Below are positions 1-13,800 of a stretch of DNA of 64,000 bases, piece after piece. Position 1 is the first letter of the stretch, and every line of letters begins with the position of its first letter. This stretch comes from Drechslerella dactyloides (taxonomy: Eukaryota; Ascomycota; Orbiliomycetes; Orbiliales; Orbiliaceae): positions 1,364,001 through 1,428,000 of the forward strand of contig JAGTWJ010000001.1 of assembly GCA_020064725.1 (NCBI GenBank). The letters run 5' to 3'. The notes beneath the pieces are model-generated. The model saw only the letters and a program-made list of their open reading frames with translations, was not told the DNA's origin and made no database searches. The position numbers and the translations under genes were made by a program.

Positions 1-2181
1 ATCACCAGCCATTTACATCGAGCGGCGATGGCCACTCTCGCTGTGACGGCGTTCCCCAGAGGTCCAACGCTCTCGTCTTTGATCGCGTACTTGCTGATTC
101 ATACTTGCAAGATCCGAGAAGAGGAGCCGCTGACCTCGTACGCATTCGTCGGTATCGCAATGCGGGCTGCTCAGAGTGCTGGCCTTCACAGAGAGCCGAG
201 CACTTTCAAGGGCCTGAATGAAGTTGAGAGGGAGGTCCGGCGTCGCATTTGGTGGCATATCCTCTACCTCGACGTACAGTCTGCTATCGCAACGGGCCTG
301 CCGCCACTAGGCGGCAGCGATGAGAGTGTATTCGACACACAGATGGTCAGCGAACTGAAGGACGAGTACATTGGCACAAAGACAACGCCGGAGGACATCC
401 AGAAGGAAGAGGCTGCGACAAAGAGCAACTGTACAGGCTTGCCTGAAAGTTTGCTTTCCATGAGGTTGTCCACCGCTATGATTGCTGCGGTTGGTCGCTA
501 TGAGGCTACCAAGGTGCTTCGAAAGCTTGTATCGTCGCTGTTCAGCGTCAAGCTGCCGCAGAAGCAGGATGTAACCGCCATGGGCAAGATCATCTTCGAC
601 CTTCAGACGAAGATTGATGAGAGGATCAATCGTATTCCAGCGAGGGGTGTCCCGGAGATGGGCTTTGTGCCACCTGGTGGACCTGACGAGGAGAACTCGA
701 CCCCAGCCGAGAAGCTCGAGAACTTTAACGGGTGGGCGAGGACGATGCTGAGTCTCATGTACGACAAGTGCTTCTCGGTTCTATACCAGCCCTTCCTACG
801 GACGATCCTCAGTAAGCAATGGCAGCATGCGCGTCAATGGTCAGTATCTGCGCGGTTTCGATATGTCGGGTAGAGTGAATATGACTGACTCGTGATAGCT
901 CTCTCCATGCATGCCACCGATTACTTAGGAAGTTCATCTTCCTGTCGACGTCGCCTGCCTTCCGACCATACTTTTGGTTTCTACCTGGAACGGTAAGTAG
1001 TCTGCTCGTCAATACGGGGGCGTTTGAATGAGAGCTGACAGCGAGAACAGTACCAACCGCTGCATAGCTGTATGATTCTGCTGCTGGACCTCTATAACAC
1101 CCCAAAGTCAGATGAAGCGTACCCCAGCCGTAAACTATTGGACGATGTCTTCGAGCTGTTCGGACCCGACGGCAATGGCAACCCCAACTTGACGAACACT
1201 GGAGCATATGATGCACTAGCCCAGCGACCTCTGGTGGAGGGTGGCAAGGAAGCTTGGGCAATGATGGCAAGGTTAAGGGCCAAAGCGTATGCGCGAGCAG
1301 GGTCTGCTGCATGCCCTGCCTCCGCCACCTCCGATCCTACTCTTGCCGCTTCAAGTTCCAGCTCTGCCGATGCGGCCGCAACCAAACTCGCTTCTATGAG
1401 AGACATCTCCCAGCGATACAGTATGGATCACCAGCGGCTCGGCCTCACTGCCAAAGACCTGGATGAAATTATCGAACGTAGCGTCCGGAAGCAAGGCTCT
1501 AAGACGGCGGTGGACCCGAACCGCATGATCACTGCGCTAACACCAGAAATCGGCACTAATGCAGCCCTCGCTGCTCCTTCACTCCCCACTAGCGGTCTTC
1601 CTGCCACCTCAGAGCCATCGGCAGCTGCACCGACAGGCCAGCAACAACCCCCACCCACCAATAATCTTCTTCAGCAACAGGAGTCTAGAACTCCGAACCT
1701 CGATTATAGCGTCGTTGATGACCTGCCCATTTTCGCCGAAATGAACGGGGCTCAAGGCTACAGCCTTCCCGACCAACAAGTGCAAGCTTACCCTGAGCAA
1801 GAGTTTCACGGGGGGCTTTCCTTCTCCCCCAATGATTTCATGGCCTACGACAACAGCTACGCAATTGGTGGCGTCAGCTTGGACGCTGCAGGCTACCCTG
1901 TCATCATGGCACCCGGGGTCATGTACAACATGGAGACTGGGCGGGCGCAAGTCCAGTATGAAGACCATGGCGGCAACATCGATAGCTCGAGCAACGAAAG
2001 CACTGCGGCGAATGCCCACAACGACATGTTTATGGACATGTCGAGGGATAATATTGATTGGAATGTGTGGGACAGGACGTTTGGGACGTATGCGAGTATC
2101 TCGCAAGGAGCTGACTCGATGCTGACACAGGCGCTTCATGCCGGTGATGGGATGCATTTGCCCGAGGATACCTTCTCGTGA
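1..2181 (+). CDS. Fungal-specific transcription factor (Fungal_trans domain), 5'-truncated
   Basis: Partial gene; the reading frame is open at base 1, so the N-terminus (where a Zn2Cys6 DNA-binding domain would sit) is outside the window. Proposed exons are 1-839, 899-992 and 1051-2181; both introns have GT/AG ends and the joins keep frame, giving 687 visible residues. The first exon carries the hallmark of the fungal transcription factor middle domain: a GIAMRAAQSAGLHREP segment, then RRRIWWHILYLD and a short G-L-P-P-L loop. The second exon (HRLLRKFIFLSTSPAF) continues this helical domain. The C-terminal third is low-complexity (Ser, Ala, Pro, Gln) and ends in an acidic, Asp/Met-rich segment typical of activation regions. 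Presumed nuclear regulator; target genes cannot be inferred. A T/C-rich 3' flank follows. The family is well supported; no ortholog is assigned. Confidence 0.85.
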
Positions 2182-5100
2182 GAGGAAGCGGTTGGTTGAT
2201 AGGTGGGGAATATGGTAGGTGTAATTGGTGCATCTTCCCGAGCCGTCGTGGTTTCTTTTCTTCCCGTTTCTTTCGTTTTCTTGAACGTCAGCTTGGTTAG
2301 TGTCGAGTCTTGTCTCGCATGCCAGAAGCTGGACGCATGAAGTGCGGACAGCGTCGAGACTGCGTTTCCTTCAGTTCGGGGTTGTCTCGCGAAGTCTGCC
2401 CGCCGTCCTTTGAGTTTTCGAGACCGTGAGAGAACTTGCTTCTTCTATAATTTCTTTTCGGGCTTTTCCCTATCCCGATCTCCGATTGCTGGTATTTCTT
2501 TCAAGTTGGTAGGGCATGGTTTCGCGAGCCAGACCGCACGAAGGTAGGGCAGGAGTATCTCTTTGCTTTTGCCCGCCTGGACATCTTTCTTTTTTTCTTC
2601 ATACTTCCCCGACTCTCAAGCATGTATCCTTGCTGTATTTTTCCCTTTCTTTTTTCTTGTCATCGGAGCGGCGGTCAAAAATGGAGTCCTTGGGTGATTA
2701 TTACTGTACTTATCCTTACCGTAGCCAAGTAGGGTCTACGAGCTGTGTCTGTAGGTACCTACGATGTCTAATTGTTCGCCCGCTCGCGATCCTTGCCTTG
2801 CAAGGTGATATCTTTCCGACACCAGCATAGCTTAGTCTTTGTGACGGGGTCGATATTCATGCATGCACGTCGTCGATTGTCACCTATTCGCACAGATCCT
2901 GGCGTGGTCCGACTGCGGGACATCGTGTCCTATCATTCTTGATCGTCTACTTAGTATACATGTTCTAGCTTTTGCTAACCGGCTCGTCTGCCGGCCGATA
3001 ATTCTATGCATGAAAGAGAATTCAAGAAGTGAAGCGAGGGCGGAGGTGGGGTTGCAAGCCCATGTCCACCAATCGAGACTCGCCACCGACGCAAGTCAAA
3101 GAAGTCCACTTGGAATCTATTAATATTCTGTGGGGAGTATATGGTTGTCTCGTGAAAGCCCTTCGCTTCTTAGCGAAATCACACCAGTGAAGACCTCAAA
3201 TACTACACGGGTACGAGTGAGCAAGTATCTTTGTCGGTCTGTATTGCCTTGCAGGCTAGCTCGTGGTCTGCCACTTACGTTGCATTCTTCTGCATGCATG
3301 AAATAACGGTATGCAATGGACGGCGCTCCATAGCCTCAAAGCCAGGCGCTATAGAGCGCTCCATAAGTATCAACTTGAACGTGACTGAGGACTTCCCTCC
3401 AGTATCCCTCTCCGCGGAATCGTAGATGGAGGCTTACATACATGCGGTTGCGTGAGCACGCGCATATGCATTGAGGGGGCGCTCACTGGCCCGTCTGCAG
3501 GTGAGAGGGGAGTCCAGGCTCCGCATCTTGAGGCGGTTGAAGATTCAAAGCCCCCCAAATATTTCTTGTGACATCAATAAGACATCCCATCCCCACTTCG
3601 AGTTGTCACGTTCGGGTGAATTCACCACAATCTGTATCTCGAGCTTCACGACCCGGAATTAATTCAATATGGCTAGCGAAATTAATCGGGAAGCACCGGC
3701 TCTACTCTAAGGCCGATTATGGATGATCAGCGTTCCCGAGACCATTGCAAGGTGACGAGAATACCAGCTCAAAGCTTATTAACGGTATGGATACCCGATG
3801 GAGAATATCCCAATGTATCCAAAGTTATATGTATGTATACTTCCGCGCCTTCTATTATATCACTCTGGTATTCGATCTTAAAGGTATATTATACAAGCCG
3901 CCCGATATACATTGTACCGTGGGAGAAGCCCTAAAGGCTTCAGGTACATGTATGTACATCAGACGAACCTTAGAGTATCAAATCTGAGACCTTGAGTAAG
4001 ATCCTATATCTACTTACATTTTCTGGAAGCTAGCGAGCACGGCTTCTGAACGGGACAACGTGTGCATGACATCGACGAGCACAGGCTGACATGCGCGACA
4101 GTCCGACGGCAAACTGGCAAGAAACCCGGCAGGCAAAGGAAGGCGAGACCAAATTGAATTGAGATTAGCCTTATGGGTCACGTCGATTAATGTTCGATTG
4201 AATGTGATCAAAGGAGTGGTGGGGCAATGCACGCTCGTCCCGCACTGCCTGAATAGAGATAGCGGCCACGGCCAGTGCTGCCGTTGTCCAGATGATGGTG
4301 TGTCCGATCGAGGTCCATCGCAACAGCTAGCAAAAGCGAAACGAAGCGGCAATCGGGGAATGGTGGCTTGGGCGCTCGGTTGAGTCCAGAATACTGCCAC
4401 GGAATATCTGCTGTGGTTAAGGTTAACGGGGGTCTGATCGCCCTTGGCCTTGCCATGGATAATTACTGATCTATGACGTTTCGAAACGCTGAAACTTTGA
4501 TTCTGGCAAATGAGGACGAGGCGAGGGACGTTAGGAATGCCCAGCCTATCAGTGACAACTCACTCGCGTTGGTGCTTTTTCTAGTCTCATCGCGAGCTCG
4601 AGATGGTCTAGCGTTTTGGCCAATTGTAATTTTCAAGCCAGGCAGACGCGGCAAGTCGGTAAAAGCATTAATTGTCAATTGAAGGCGAGAAGCAAGGTAG
4701 TCGGCGACGGGGCCTTTCTGTATCTCTCCTCCTTTGATACCCGCTGAGCTGACGTTGTTCCGAATGGAAGTTTTCCGATGCGGAGCAAATCGCGGCATCA
4801 ACTTTCCTGAGCTCGAGATCGGAGGACCCTGCGCGCCGGTGGGTCTTCATCTCTAGCGTTCACCGCGGATGCATGTCAAGCTCTCCGAGACAAGATGGTG
4901 ACGGTGCATCTATCGATGGAATGCATGCTTGGAAGCGTGGCCTGATAGTTCAAAATTCGGGTTAGTATTGATTTCGACATGTTTGGTGCCGAAAAAGCAA
5001 AAAGGCGATAAGAAGGCAGCTTCCGAGAGCGCTCCCAGGCTAAACTGATTGGACCCTCAGCAAGTTAGGCAAGGTGGGTCTTGCCGCTCCACTTGCCTTG

Positions 5101-8100
5101 TGCCCACATTTGGGTTATAGCAGAACAATCCACGGCGGCCGGTCAAACTAACACACGGAAACTGCTCTTGATGCACTCGATCTGGGAGAGAGATACGAAG
5201 CCAAAGAGCAAAGGGGAGATGAGGCCATACCTCGGTTGAGCCTGAAGCAAATAAAGGCGAGCGGTTGATGATGTGATGAGTTAGATGATTGGCTGTGTCG
5301 TGTCAGTCTTCCAGTTTTGCTGGGCTCCGTTGATCCTGCAGTCTGCTCAAGATGAAAATTCTGAAAAACTTCCAACATTTAGTGTCGCGCTAGAATGAAT
5401 AACCCGAGGGAATCTCCTAAGTTCACCGTGGTTTGAGCCAGAAGAGGAAGCTTGCTTCGCTACCATCTGCAGGCCGCGGGCAGCGCAAGCCAGCGCGGCC
5501 CAGATATCAGATGGCATGTCGTCGAATCGACGGCTTGCATACCCTCAGATGCTCGAATCTTCAGTAAATCTTCGCCTAATGCTTATGCCCAATTTGACGC
5601 TTCCCGCTAGGCTCCAAATTGGTTCAAGCGCCCACTGGCCGGCATACTCGAGCATGGGGATATTCATGATTTAGCCTTCACCTGCAGTCGGACGGACTAG
5701 CGTAGCGCAACTTTCAAGGAATTCGCGCAGCACCATAGTCTCGGGGACGCCAAAACTAGCAGCACCATCCCCGCCGAACGGCCCCATAAAACGTTAGCCA
5801 GTAGTGATTTCACATTTCATTTCCCATTCCCCCCGTTCATGCTTTTTGCGATGTAGAGACCCAGTTGGACGCTCCAGGTTCGCCTGTTGGACCTGGAGTC
5901 AAGCGGCGGACCGATCCCGCAAGCGCTAAAAGCACGACTTTCAAGCTGCCTCCGAATCTGACGCCCCGCAGGAAGCGGGATCCCGGGAACTAATAGCTTC
6001 TTGCGTTAGCTCAGTAACCAACCGCAATACTTAAAAGAGACCGTATGCGCTCCTTGTTGGGATTTTAGCTTGTTTTTCTCCCCTCCTCCCTTTCCTCTTT
6101 TCGTTGATCCAACATATCCAACAAGAACCTGCATGCCAGACACTATCAGGTCACCACATGATCTAGGGACGGCTCCGCCTCTAACATCATCAGTTGACTA
6201 TACTTCCCGAAGTAGAAATATATCTCGACTTTTATAGTCTCTTTGGATTCGGCGTTCATCCCCACTTCGACCCATCCAAGAATGAAATAGTATTTGGTGT
6301 CGCTGCAATCAAAATTGCCTGAGTGCGACGTGAACCAACTGCATAGTGCATGGCAAAAGAAATATCTGGTGCCCATGCACCGCGCCTTGTTCATACCACC
6401 GACCCATAGTCATCCCGAGATTACATAGTCACTCAGGCAAGGGAAGCTGAAGCAGGTACCAGATGCGACGAGTTTTCGAGGATCTCGGAGTACCCTTGCT
6501 CGGTACACACATGTCCACAATTATGACGAGATGTTCAGCCGGCTCCAGACGGGAAGGAACAGGGTAGAACGAAGCGAAACAGTTGTATCAATGAATTCAC
6601 TTACCCGCAGGCGGTACTCGAGTTCGATGGTGGTTTCCTTGGGATATCTTCCCTTCAAGCTTCATAACATCAACGTCGCCGGTCGGGGCTTCCAGGTCCA
6701 GCGCATGTTCAATTAGGCAGAGACGCAAGCGAAAATGATTCCTAGCCAGTGCATGAGATATCAGGGTCCAGGTCAGGGCCAGGGACGGCGTTTCCGGGTC
6801 GGAGGGCTGCCTTGTCGAGCTGCAGTCAGCCATGTGATGTCGGGGCCTCTTTGGGAAATTTTTGACGACATATAAGCAGCAACGCAACGGAGACGGATAT
6901 ATGTAATTTATGATATATAATTGATCTCTGGTTTAAAAAATGTGATCTGGCGGATGTCAAGAGTCGTATATCTTTTCCTTAAACCTAGGAATTACAGCAT
7001 CCCTAGTTGGAGACCAACACGCCCTTGCTATGTTGTCTTTCCACATGAATTTGTGACCGAGTAGTATACGGCTATTTTTATGGCTGGTATCTGGGGCATT
7101 TTGCCAACAGACCGTTATGGAACACATTGATTTTTCTTCTAAGGGAAGTTCTTTAGAGGAGACCCTGCGAATACGTAATTGATTTGCGATTCGTGGATAA
7201 GGACGAGTTTCTCCATCAATTTTGAACGCACAACGCTAGATCAGATACATACAAACTATACCGAAAATATATCATCCTATCCGAATATAAGCAGTAGCGA
7301 GCTCGAACGCGAGTGTCCAATCACGCACTTTCAAGTAAACATTTACTCCAATCGCTCTTAACCTTTCAAATAAGTAAAACTTCTCCGGTATTATTAACAA
7401 AGCTATGAAAAATTATTATCAGAAGCAAGTGCCACAGAAGAGGCCCCATTAGACATAATGGTAACTTTTAGCAGTGTGGTCTCAGTCGACGTTGGGTGTT
7501 TTTACCCTAAATCTCGATTTTTGTTCGGCTGCTCGGACGCACAAATATGAAGTCAAACGCCTATGCTGATCTAAAGAAAACCTTAGAGACTTAAATCCAC
7601 CACATACACAAGAAATGAATTTTCGATTTGCTCTGGACTTACTGCTGTGAAAATGATCATATATTTTTTCTATACCTCATGAACTCCAGGTCTCAGGGTA
7701 CCTTGTGCGCATCGCATGATTTTGGCGCCGTGATTTCGCCTCGTATCTTCGCAGGGTGGTTCGTCGGTCCTCCAGGGATCCCGCATGGTATTCCCACCGC
7801 CGCACCATGCCTACACCAGGTATGGAGCTTGTACGAGGGGGTCGGGCAGGAGCAAGCCCATTTTATTATTGAAATCTCGCACATCTTTCTGTTTTCGATT
7901 TCCTAGCTGCCCGCTCGCGTCCTTCAGGCCGTCGAAGGAAGTCGAGATCGAAGGGTAGTTGGTTTTGCTGTGGGTAATAGAGGTAAATTGTCTCGAGCGA
8001 TTCACAGCCCACAGTGTACTGGTCGAATAAGAGAGTAAGCTGATATTTGAGAAGGACACCCAATCCTTTGAAATGGAATATTCGGGAATATTGGTACATC

Positions 8101-8990
8101 GCGAAGTCATCTACGGAGCGCGCGACCGTTGAAGACATATATACCCCGCAGTATCGGAGTCCTGCCCTACCCATCCGTAACCACCTTTCTACCAAATCGA
8201 CCGATCCAACGATGCATCTTCAAGGATAATTTGCTCACATCTATCTCACAAATAATCTACGCTCTTTGGATCTTCTTCCAAACCCCCGGTATCACTTTCG
8301 GCTCTCTTACAGGCCGTTAAGCCTACGTACCCTGGTCGTGGCTTGCGGCATTCGGTAGCAGTTCGTGATAATATCTTCCATGCGGCTGCATACGCATATT
8401 ATTCACTATATACATGTATCCATGTATCGAATAAGTACATCATCAATTCATCTAGAAGTGTCGGTGGTTGACATGTGCTGCGAAGATATATTTGCTCTCA
8501 GTGTTTTATTTCCTAAAAATGTGATAGAATTTTTAAAAATTGTGGCCGACGAAGCTTTGTAATTGGCTTACCCTGGAAGGCGAAGAAGAAAAGTGTCAGC
8601 CTACCGACAAGCTGCGTGGACAAGAACAGGGCTCTCATACTCGCGCCGACCCGAAACTATCTTATCCATGCAATCGCTTCCAAATGAACTGACTTAAACA
8701 ATTGGCTCTGGGTGCCACAGAAAAGCCAGGTGGAGTTTTCGACCCACATATTCCTATCGCAAACCTGCATTACATACGTACACACCCGAACGACGCTATT
8801 TTTGAGACATTTCGGGCGTGTATGTTTGCCGTTTTACTACTGCAATGCAGCTGAAAACATAACTTCTTACACGAAAAAACTTAACTATCAAACTCCTGAC
8901 CGTAGAGGTGTAAACACTCCTATCAGATCTGCGTTTAGGCTTGAGCATAGTACTAATTTCGATCGCTTTAGAGCCGTCAACGGACTATGT
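2182..8990. other. Gene-poor intergenic region, first part
   Basis: No gene supported. It starts with a T/C-rich flank of the upstream regulator (about 2250-2690) and a perfect palindrome GTAGGTACCTAC at 2751-2762. TGCATGCA octamers occur at 2860 and 3291. The stretch from about 6890 to 7470 is visibly AT-rich. Open frames here are short, lack recognizable domains and show no convincing splice-linked continuation. Confidence 0.5.
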
Positions 8991-9752
8991 ATGAGCCACC
9001 GCTCAAGCCACCCTACCTCGTCTAAAGCTTTCAATGAGGACGAACGTGCTATAGTACACTTGATATTGCGAACTCCTAAGACCGAAGTAGTATCGACGAT
9101 CTATGCAAGAGGAAAGGTATCGTATAGCCAGCCCGTGTTTCCACGCACACCAACTGCTCTATCCTGGATGCAGTTGATCCGAAGGCTTTATCAAGTAAGG
9201 TTGTACTGCGGTACGATATTCCGTAGATCCAACAGGAGCTGTAAAGGCTGCATGCGCATAATGCAGCATCTACGCATACAGCTATCTATGTGTGTGTCCA
9301 AAAGCCGGACCTCAGAAGCTTCTCTTAAGCTCGTTCTCTTCCGGCGATTCGGAATGATTTTGCGAACTGGTCAAAGTCGGGGGGGAGCAGCTCCCGAAAT
9401 GACTCGGAAAGAGGCGGCGAGGTTTTGGTCCAGGTTCGATGTACAGCCGGCTTGCATATGCTTGCAGTCTTACTGCCTTGATATTCTCTTTTTGAGTGGC
9501 GATTGGTCGAGGCCCTGTCAGTGCCTTCGGACTAATTTGCCTGACGCTAGCCGGGTACTTTGTAAGATTCTGCGTCCGATCATTATGGCGGGATTCTGGG
9601 TTTTCTCGAAGCAGGAAAATATGATACAACGGGCGGGTAGCTTCCGACATTTTTTTTCCATCGCTCACGATGCAAATCCCAATGAAATTTATATAGGTTT
9701 TGTGATAGATCAAAAAAAAAAAAAAGGAGGGAGACGGGTAGCGGGTCCTTAG
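8991..9752 (+). CDS. Orphan open reading frame, uncertain
   Basis: From its first ATG this frame would encode 253 residues, but the frame stays open upstream to about 8712, giving roughly 346 stop-free codons in a region of near-even base composition, which is longer than expected by chance. The translation is rich in Arg, Cys and Ser, has no signal peptide, membrane segment or motif that I recognize, and no flanking splice-linked exons. A run of 14 A residues (9712-9725) lies inside the 3' end of the frame. It could be an orphan gene, a decayed retroposed copy with a remnant poly(A), or chance. I do not assign a function. Confidence 0.2.
   Translation: MSHRSSHPTSSKAFNEDERAIVHLILRTPKTEVVSTIYARGKVSYSQPVFPRTPTALSWMQLIRRLYQVRLYCGTIFRRSNRSCKGCMRIMQHLRIQLSMCVSKSRTSEASLKLVLFRRFGMILRTGQSRGGAAPEMTRKEAARFWSRFDVQPACICLQSYCLDILFLSGDWSRPCQCLRTNLPDASRVLCKILRPIIMAGFWVFSKQENMIQRAGSFRHFFSIAHDANPNEIYIGFVIDQKKKKGGRRVAGP
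9712..9725 (+). repeat. Poly(A) tract of 14 bases
   Basis: Uninterrupted run of 14 A on the plus strand, followed by GGAGGGAG. It sits at the 3' end of the unexplained open frame. It could be a simple homopolymer or the tail of an old retroposed copy; no target-site duplication was identified. Confidence 0.6.
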
Positions 9753-12700
9753 ACAACGGAGAGCTCCCGTGGACCCGCTTGTGCATTCTGTGGTCGAATA
9801 GTATTTTCTCGTTGGACCGGCAGGTGGAGCCTCTTACATGCTACAAGTTGCAAAAGGCAGCTAATGTATGTAACTCACTGCATTGGGCATCATTGTTCAA
9901 TAGCCGCCTTCGTCGACTCGATTGTGTCAACTAGGTCTTCTAACTGCCAAACCAAGCCACAGTGCACAACTGATTACGTCAATCTCTTCAAAGTTGGTCA
10001 ATAATTCCGCTTGTTTTAGAGGCGGCTGTGTTATCGGGATGTGTGAATATTATAACCAACTAAAGCTACGGCTACGTCGTGCCGTTTCCTCTCAGTCTAT
10101 CACATAGTGCATATTAGTTTCTGGGGGTCCCAGCTCACCGTGAATGGACGCCTGGTGCCAGATTTCCGGGGTTGTAATTTCATTAGTCGCCAACAACTCC
10201 GTCCCTGTCCTTGCCCTGTTGCAGGTACCCTCGGATTATGAGCCTAGCAATTGGACCTGGAAGAGCTATAATCAGCTAACAGCTCCAATTCTAACGAACC
10301 GACAAGCTAGGCTAAAGCCGTAATTATTCAAGATATTAGGCCAACTGAAGCTGCCTAGGTTAAATTAGCGAGGGATGACAATGATTGCAATAACATCGCG
10401 TATTTCGGGGATTCCAGGATATCTTAGTCCATCTAGCGGTCAATGCTGCATGCGAAACTTGAGAGATCCTGGAAACAGGTTTGAAGCCTACATTTGACAA
10501 GACTCTCCGTAGCGGCTAGCACAACCGGCATGGTCCAGATCACTACACAGCGCGACCATGCCCTGCAACGGCAGCTCTCGAAGCTATGTCAACCACCAGT
10601 TATATTTGCTCACCCATACCAAAGGTGGGTCTGCACGACACTTCGTCACTAAGCCTTATGTGGGACTTGCTATTTTTCCCAGCGTACTAGCTCGGAGCTA
10701 GCGGTGCTGTCCGAGTCCGTATTTCATTAACTGCAAGCTTCCGTTCGCAGTCAGATGAAATATCTAGCTAGCTTCGGTGCCGTTATTTCCATTTTCTGAG
10801 ATTCTTTCACGGCGAGGGTGGGGTAACGTCAGCCCTCAAGTTTTATCGTTTCTAATCGAATCGCTCATACGACTGCACGATAGCTGTGACCGATCCGCAC
10901 CATCCTGCTCTAGCAGTTTGGAATTCACACACAGGGTCCCTCAGCGATCATGATCCCGCGACTTGACCGCACTAGCTAACTGCAATCTCAAAGTCTTGCG
11001 ACCTTGCATTGCCAGCTCCTGTGGAAACTGCAGCTTCGACGCAAATAGTAGTATTTGATCAACAGGTACTCGTTGACGGCCTCCGGCTCGTACACGGGCC
11101 CTCGCTTCGGCAAGCTTGTTCCTAAGCCCGTCCGTCAAATTTGTGTCAGCTATCTTTAGTCGAGATACCTTGCAATGGCTGGCCAGCCCGTGCCTCAGCC
11201 TTTGCAGTAACGAGCACTCTGGTGTATGTTGGAATGAGGCGTTCAGCCAGGACTCGCGTTCCTTGAGCTTGCCCCAGACACCCTAGTCAAGCGAACTCGC
11301 GAAAGCTGGCGCGGCTGGTGGCGAGCAGTCCTACCCCTCCCTCGAGTCGAAACTTATCTTCTACGCCGTCTTTTCTTATTCGACCATTAACGATCCGATT
11401 TGTTCTCTTTTGAGAGCTGAAGTTTTGTGCCGTGTCTGCAGGCAGCATCCGTCACACTTTTCGTTCACCGCATGGAGAACGCTAGTCCAATTGGGAACAG
11501 GGTTCTGCCACAACATCTTTCCTCCACATGAAACGGCTTCCTGACTGGCTCAGACTCTCGACAGACGAGGGGAAACCGGGGAAAAGAAAGGCTAACGGGC
11601 AGAAAAGGAAGAAAGAAGCCAGAAAGAAATTTTCTTTTTGGCTAAACTGCACAAGAAACCTTCTGATCAATTGTAATGGTTGTATTACGTTACCCACCCG
11701 CAACCATTGCGCCATTGGGAGCAACTTGACGGCCTGGATGAGAGTGTGACAGGTCACAAACCGGAAATACGTTTGATATGTCCAAAGCAAATACGGTCCT
11801 ATCTATTTTGACATATGCAGCTGAACTTACCTCGGTATCCACGGATCGCTCGTAGTTCAGGATACGCCCACCAGCGAAAACACAAAAAAAGCGAAGTTCA
11901 CTTATAATGCGATGAACTGTAATATTGATGAAAGCCAGGCCGGGTGGCCCGCCCACCCAGCGTACCGCTTCCTGTGATCCTCCCAGACACACGCACAAGC
12001 TCAGATTCTGTGTCGCATAGAGGGACATCAACCAGGGTGCACAAGCGCGGACCCCAATCCCAACGATCTATCACATTCTCAAAGCCTTCAGCTTACTTCA
12101 TGCTTTAACGAACTGTGGATCGATCGTTAGACGAACCCTCGTTCGTTCCGTTCTTCGCCAGAGTGGATTGCGTATAGCCCTCGGGTCCTTTAATGATCCA
12201 TCATGAAACATCGGGGCATGAGTTGAAGGCGTCCGCGAAGTAAGGGACGTCGATAGATGAGTGCATATAAACCTATATCATCAGGTATTCTACTCTTTTT
12301 TGAGCAGTAGCGCTAAGAGAAAAGAAAATAAACAAGGCCGGCCGGCCGGCCGCTCCGCGACCAAGGTCAAGTTATATGCGAACATGATGTGGCCGACTGA
12401 TGGCGGTGATCTGTAACTGTGAAAGTACCTGCATCAGTAGCTGCGCTTCCTCCGCGTCTTTACTTTTTCTTTTTGGGGCATCGTAACGATCTGGTAGATC
12501 GATTTGCAAAAGTTGATGCCTGCATTCCACTCAAGCAGCGGAATAATATACAGGCACGTATGTAGTAGTGGTCTGCGCCCTGCATATCAATATTGATGCT
12601 AAACAACCGGTTCCTTCGTTCTTCGAAACTTGTAATATTAAAGTGCCGCGAGAGAAATATGCCCAAGGCACCAGGCCCCTTCGCATACAAAATTTGCCAA

Positions 12701-13800
12701 AGGCCTGATGAGGCCGCAGAAAAAGTGGGTGTGGGTGGCCCCTCTCGAGAATGCCTGCCCACCGACGCGACGGTAGGCCTGCGGCCAAGCTAGATGCATG
12801 TAAAGTCCGTCGAGACAGTAGATATGGGAAGGGAAGAAGAAAACATGAACATGAGCGGCGTGATGACAGTCTCGCGATGAGGTTCCAGACCGACACAGTA
12901 TCGTTCTCCAGCCAACACATCTCCCATGTGAGGCCGCCTGCGGCTTCTACTTGTAGAAACACTCACTCTCATGTTCAGCAAGGGCAGTGCAGTAGCGCAA
13001 CTGCATCCATCGACAGAGACTGCGGGCAGACAGACAGACAGACGCGGCATCGCTGCCACCACTGCACGGCTCCACTACAAGTGTACATGTACAGGGTACA
13101 TCTCTAGTGTCGAGTAGCTGCGAACGCGAACATCCATGTCCGTGGCATCGCACATCGTGGGCAAAAAGCAATTCACGACCATTTGGTGCTTCAGCTCGCA
13201 GATATGACCTGCGAGTCCTTGCTTGCGGATGATTATTGCCAGAATTTCTCCCTTAGGAGAATTTCGAGTGACAAGGGCCCGGTCTTGCATGCACCTGCAG
13301 CTGGCCCTTTGTGCGTACACTAGATCTCGGGTCGGTAATCTAGCTCGTAGTAATATTAGAGATCCCACTATAGTATAGTATGGGCATAGAGGCATTGCAT
13401 AGTGTATGCGTAGCATATATCAAGTATGATAGGTAGTGCCTGAGATATGGGTGCTATGGTAGAGTCCCTAAAGTCTTCAAATACCCTCCCTCATCTCCCC
13501 TCCCTTCACCTCAACGTTCCACCAACCCTCCTCATCACAAGCCGAACCAGCTAAAGGCTAATTATCTCCTTCTTTTTCCACTCTGAAGGCCGAAATACAC
13601 CTTATCTTCAGTGTCTGCTACTTTGGTCTTACCTTTGATTCTAAACTTTCCATTTACACTCGATCCAGACAATCCACTGCGATCCATATCATTAAGCTTT
13701 GAAGCAATTTCTGATATCATACTCAAATCCTGGTGTTACCACCACCGGTGCACCTACCACACACTTGCGTACGAGACTTCTATACGTCTTGTCTGTCACA
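9753..13800. other. Gene-poor intergenic region upstream of the C2H2 regulator
   Basis: No gene supported. It contains a (GGCC)4G tract at 12336-12352, a CAGA-type short repeat near 13028-13043, and a TGCATGCA octamer at 13286. The last 330 bases (about 13470-13800) are C/T-rich, with runs such as CCCTCCCTTCACC, which fits the promoter and leader of the downstream gene. Overlapping open frames on both strands around 12460-13420 look like by-products of base composition. Confidence 0.5.
12336..12352. repeat. (GGCC)4G tandem palindrome
   Basis: Four consecutive GGCC units plus one G, self-complementary and capable of hairpin or cruciform structure. It stands out in its A-rich surroundings (AAAATAAACAA precedes it). 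Confidence 0.8.

Noticed and set aside
6890..7470. AT-rich stretch as a RIP-mutated transposon relic
   Set aside because: No repeat partner, terminal repeats or transposase remnants could be seen; dinucleotide indices were not computed.
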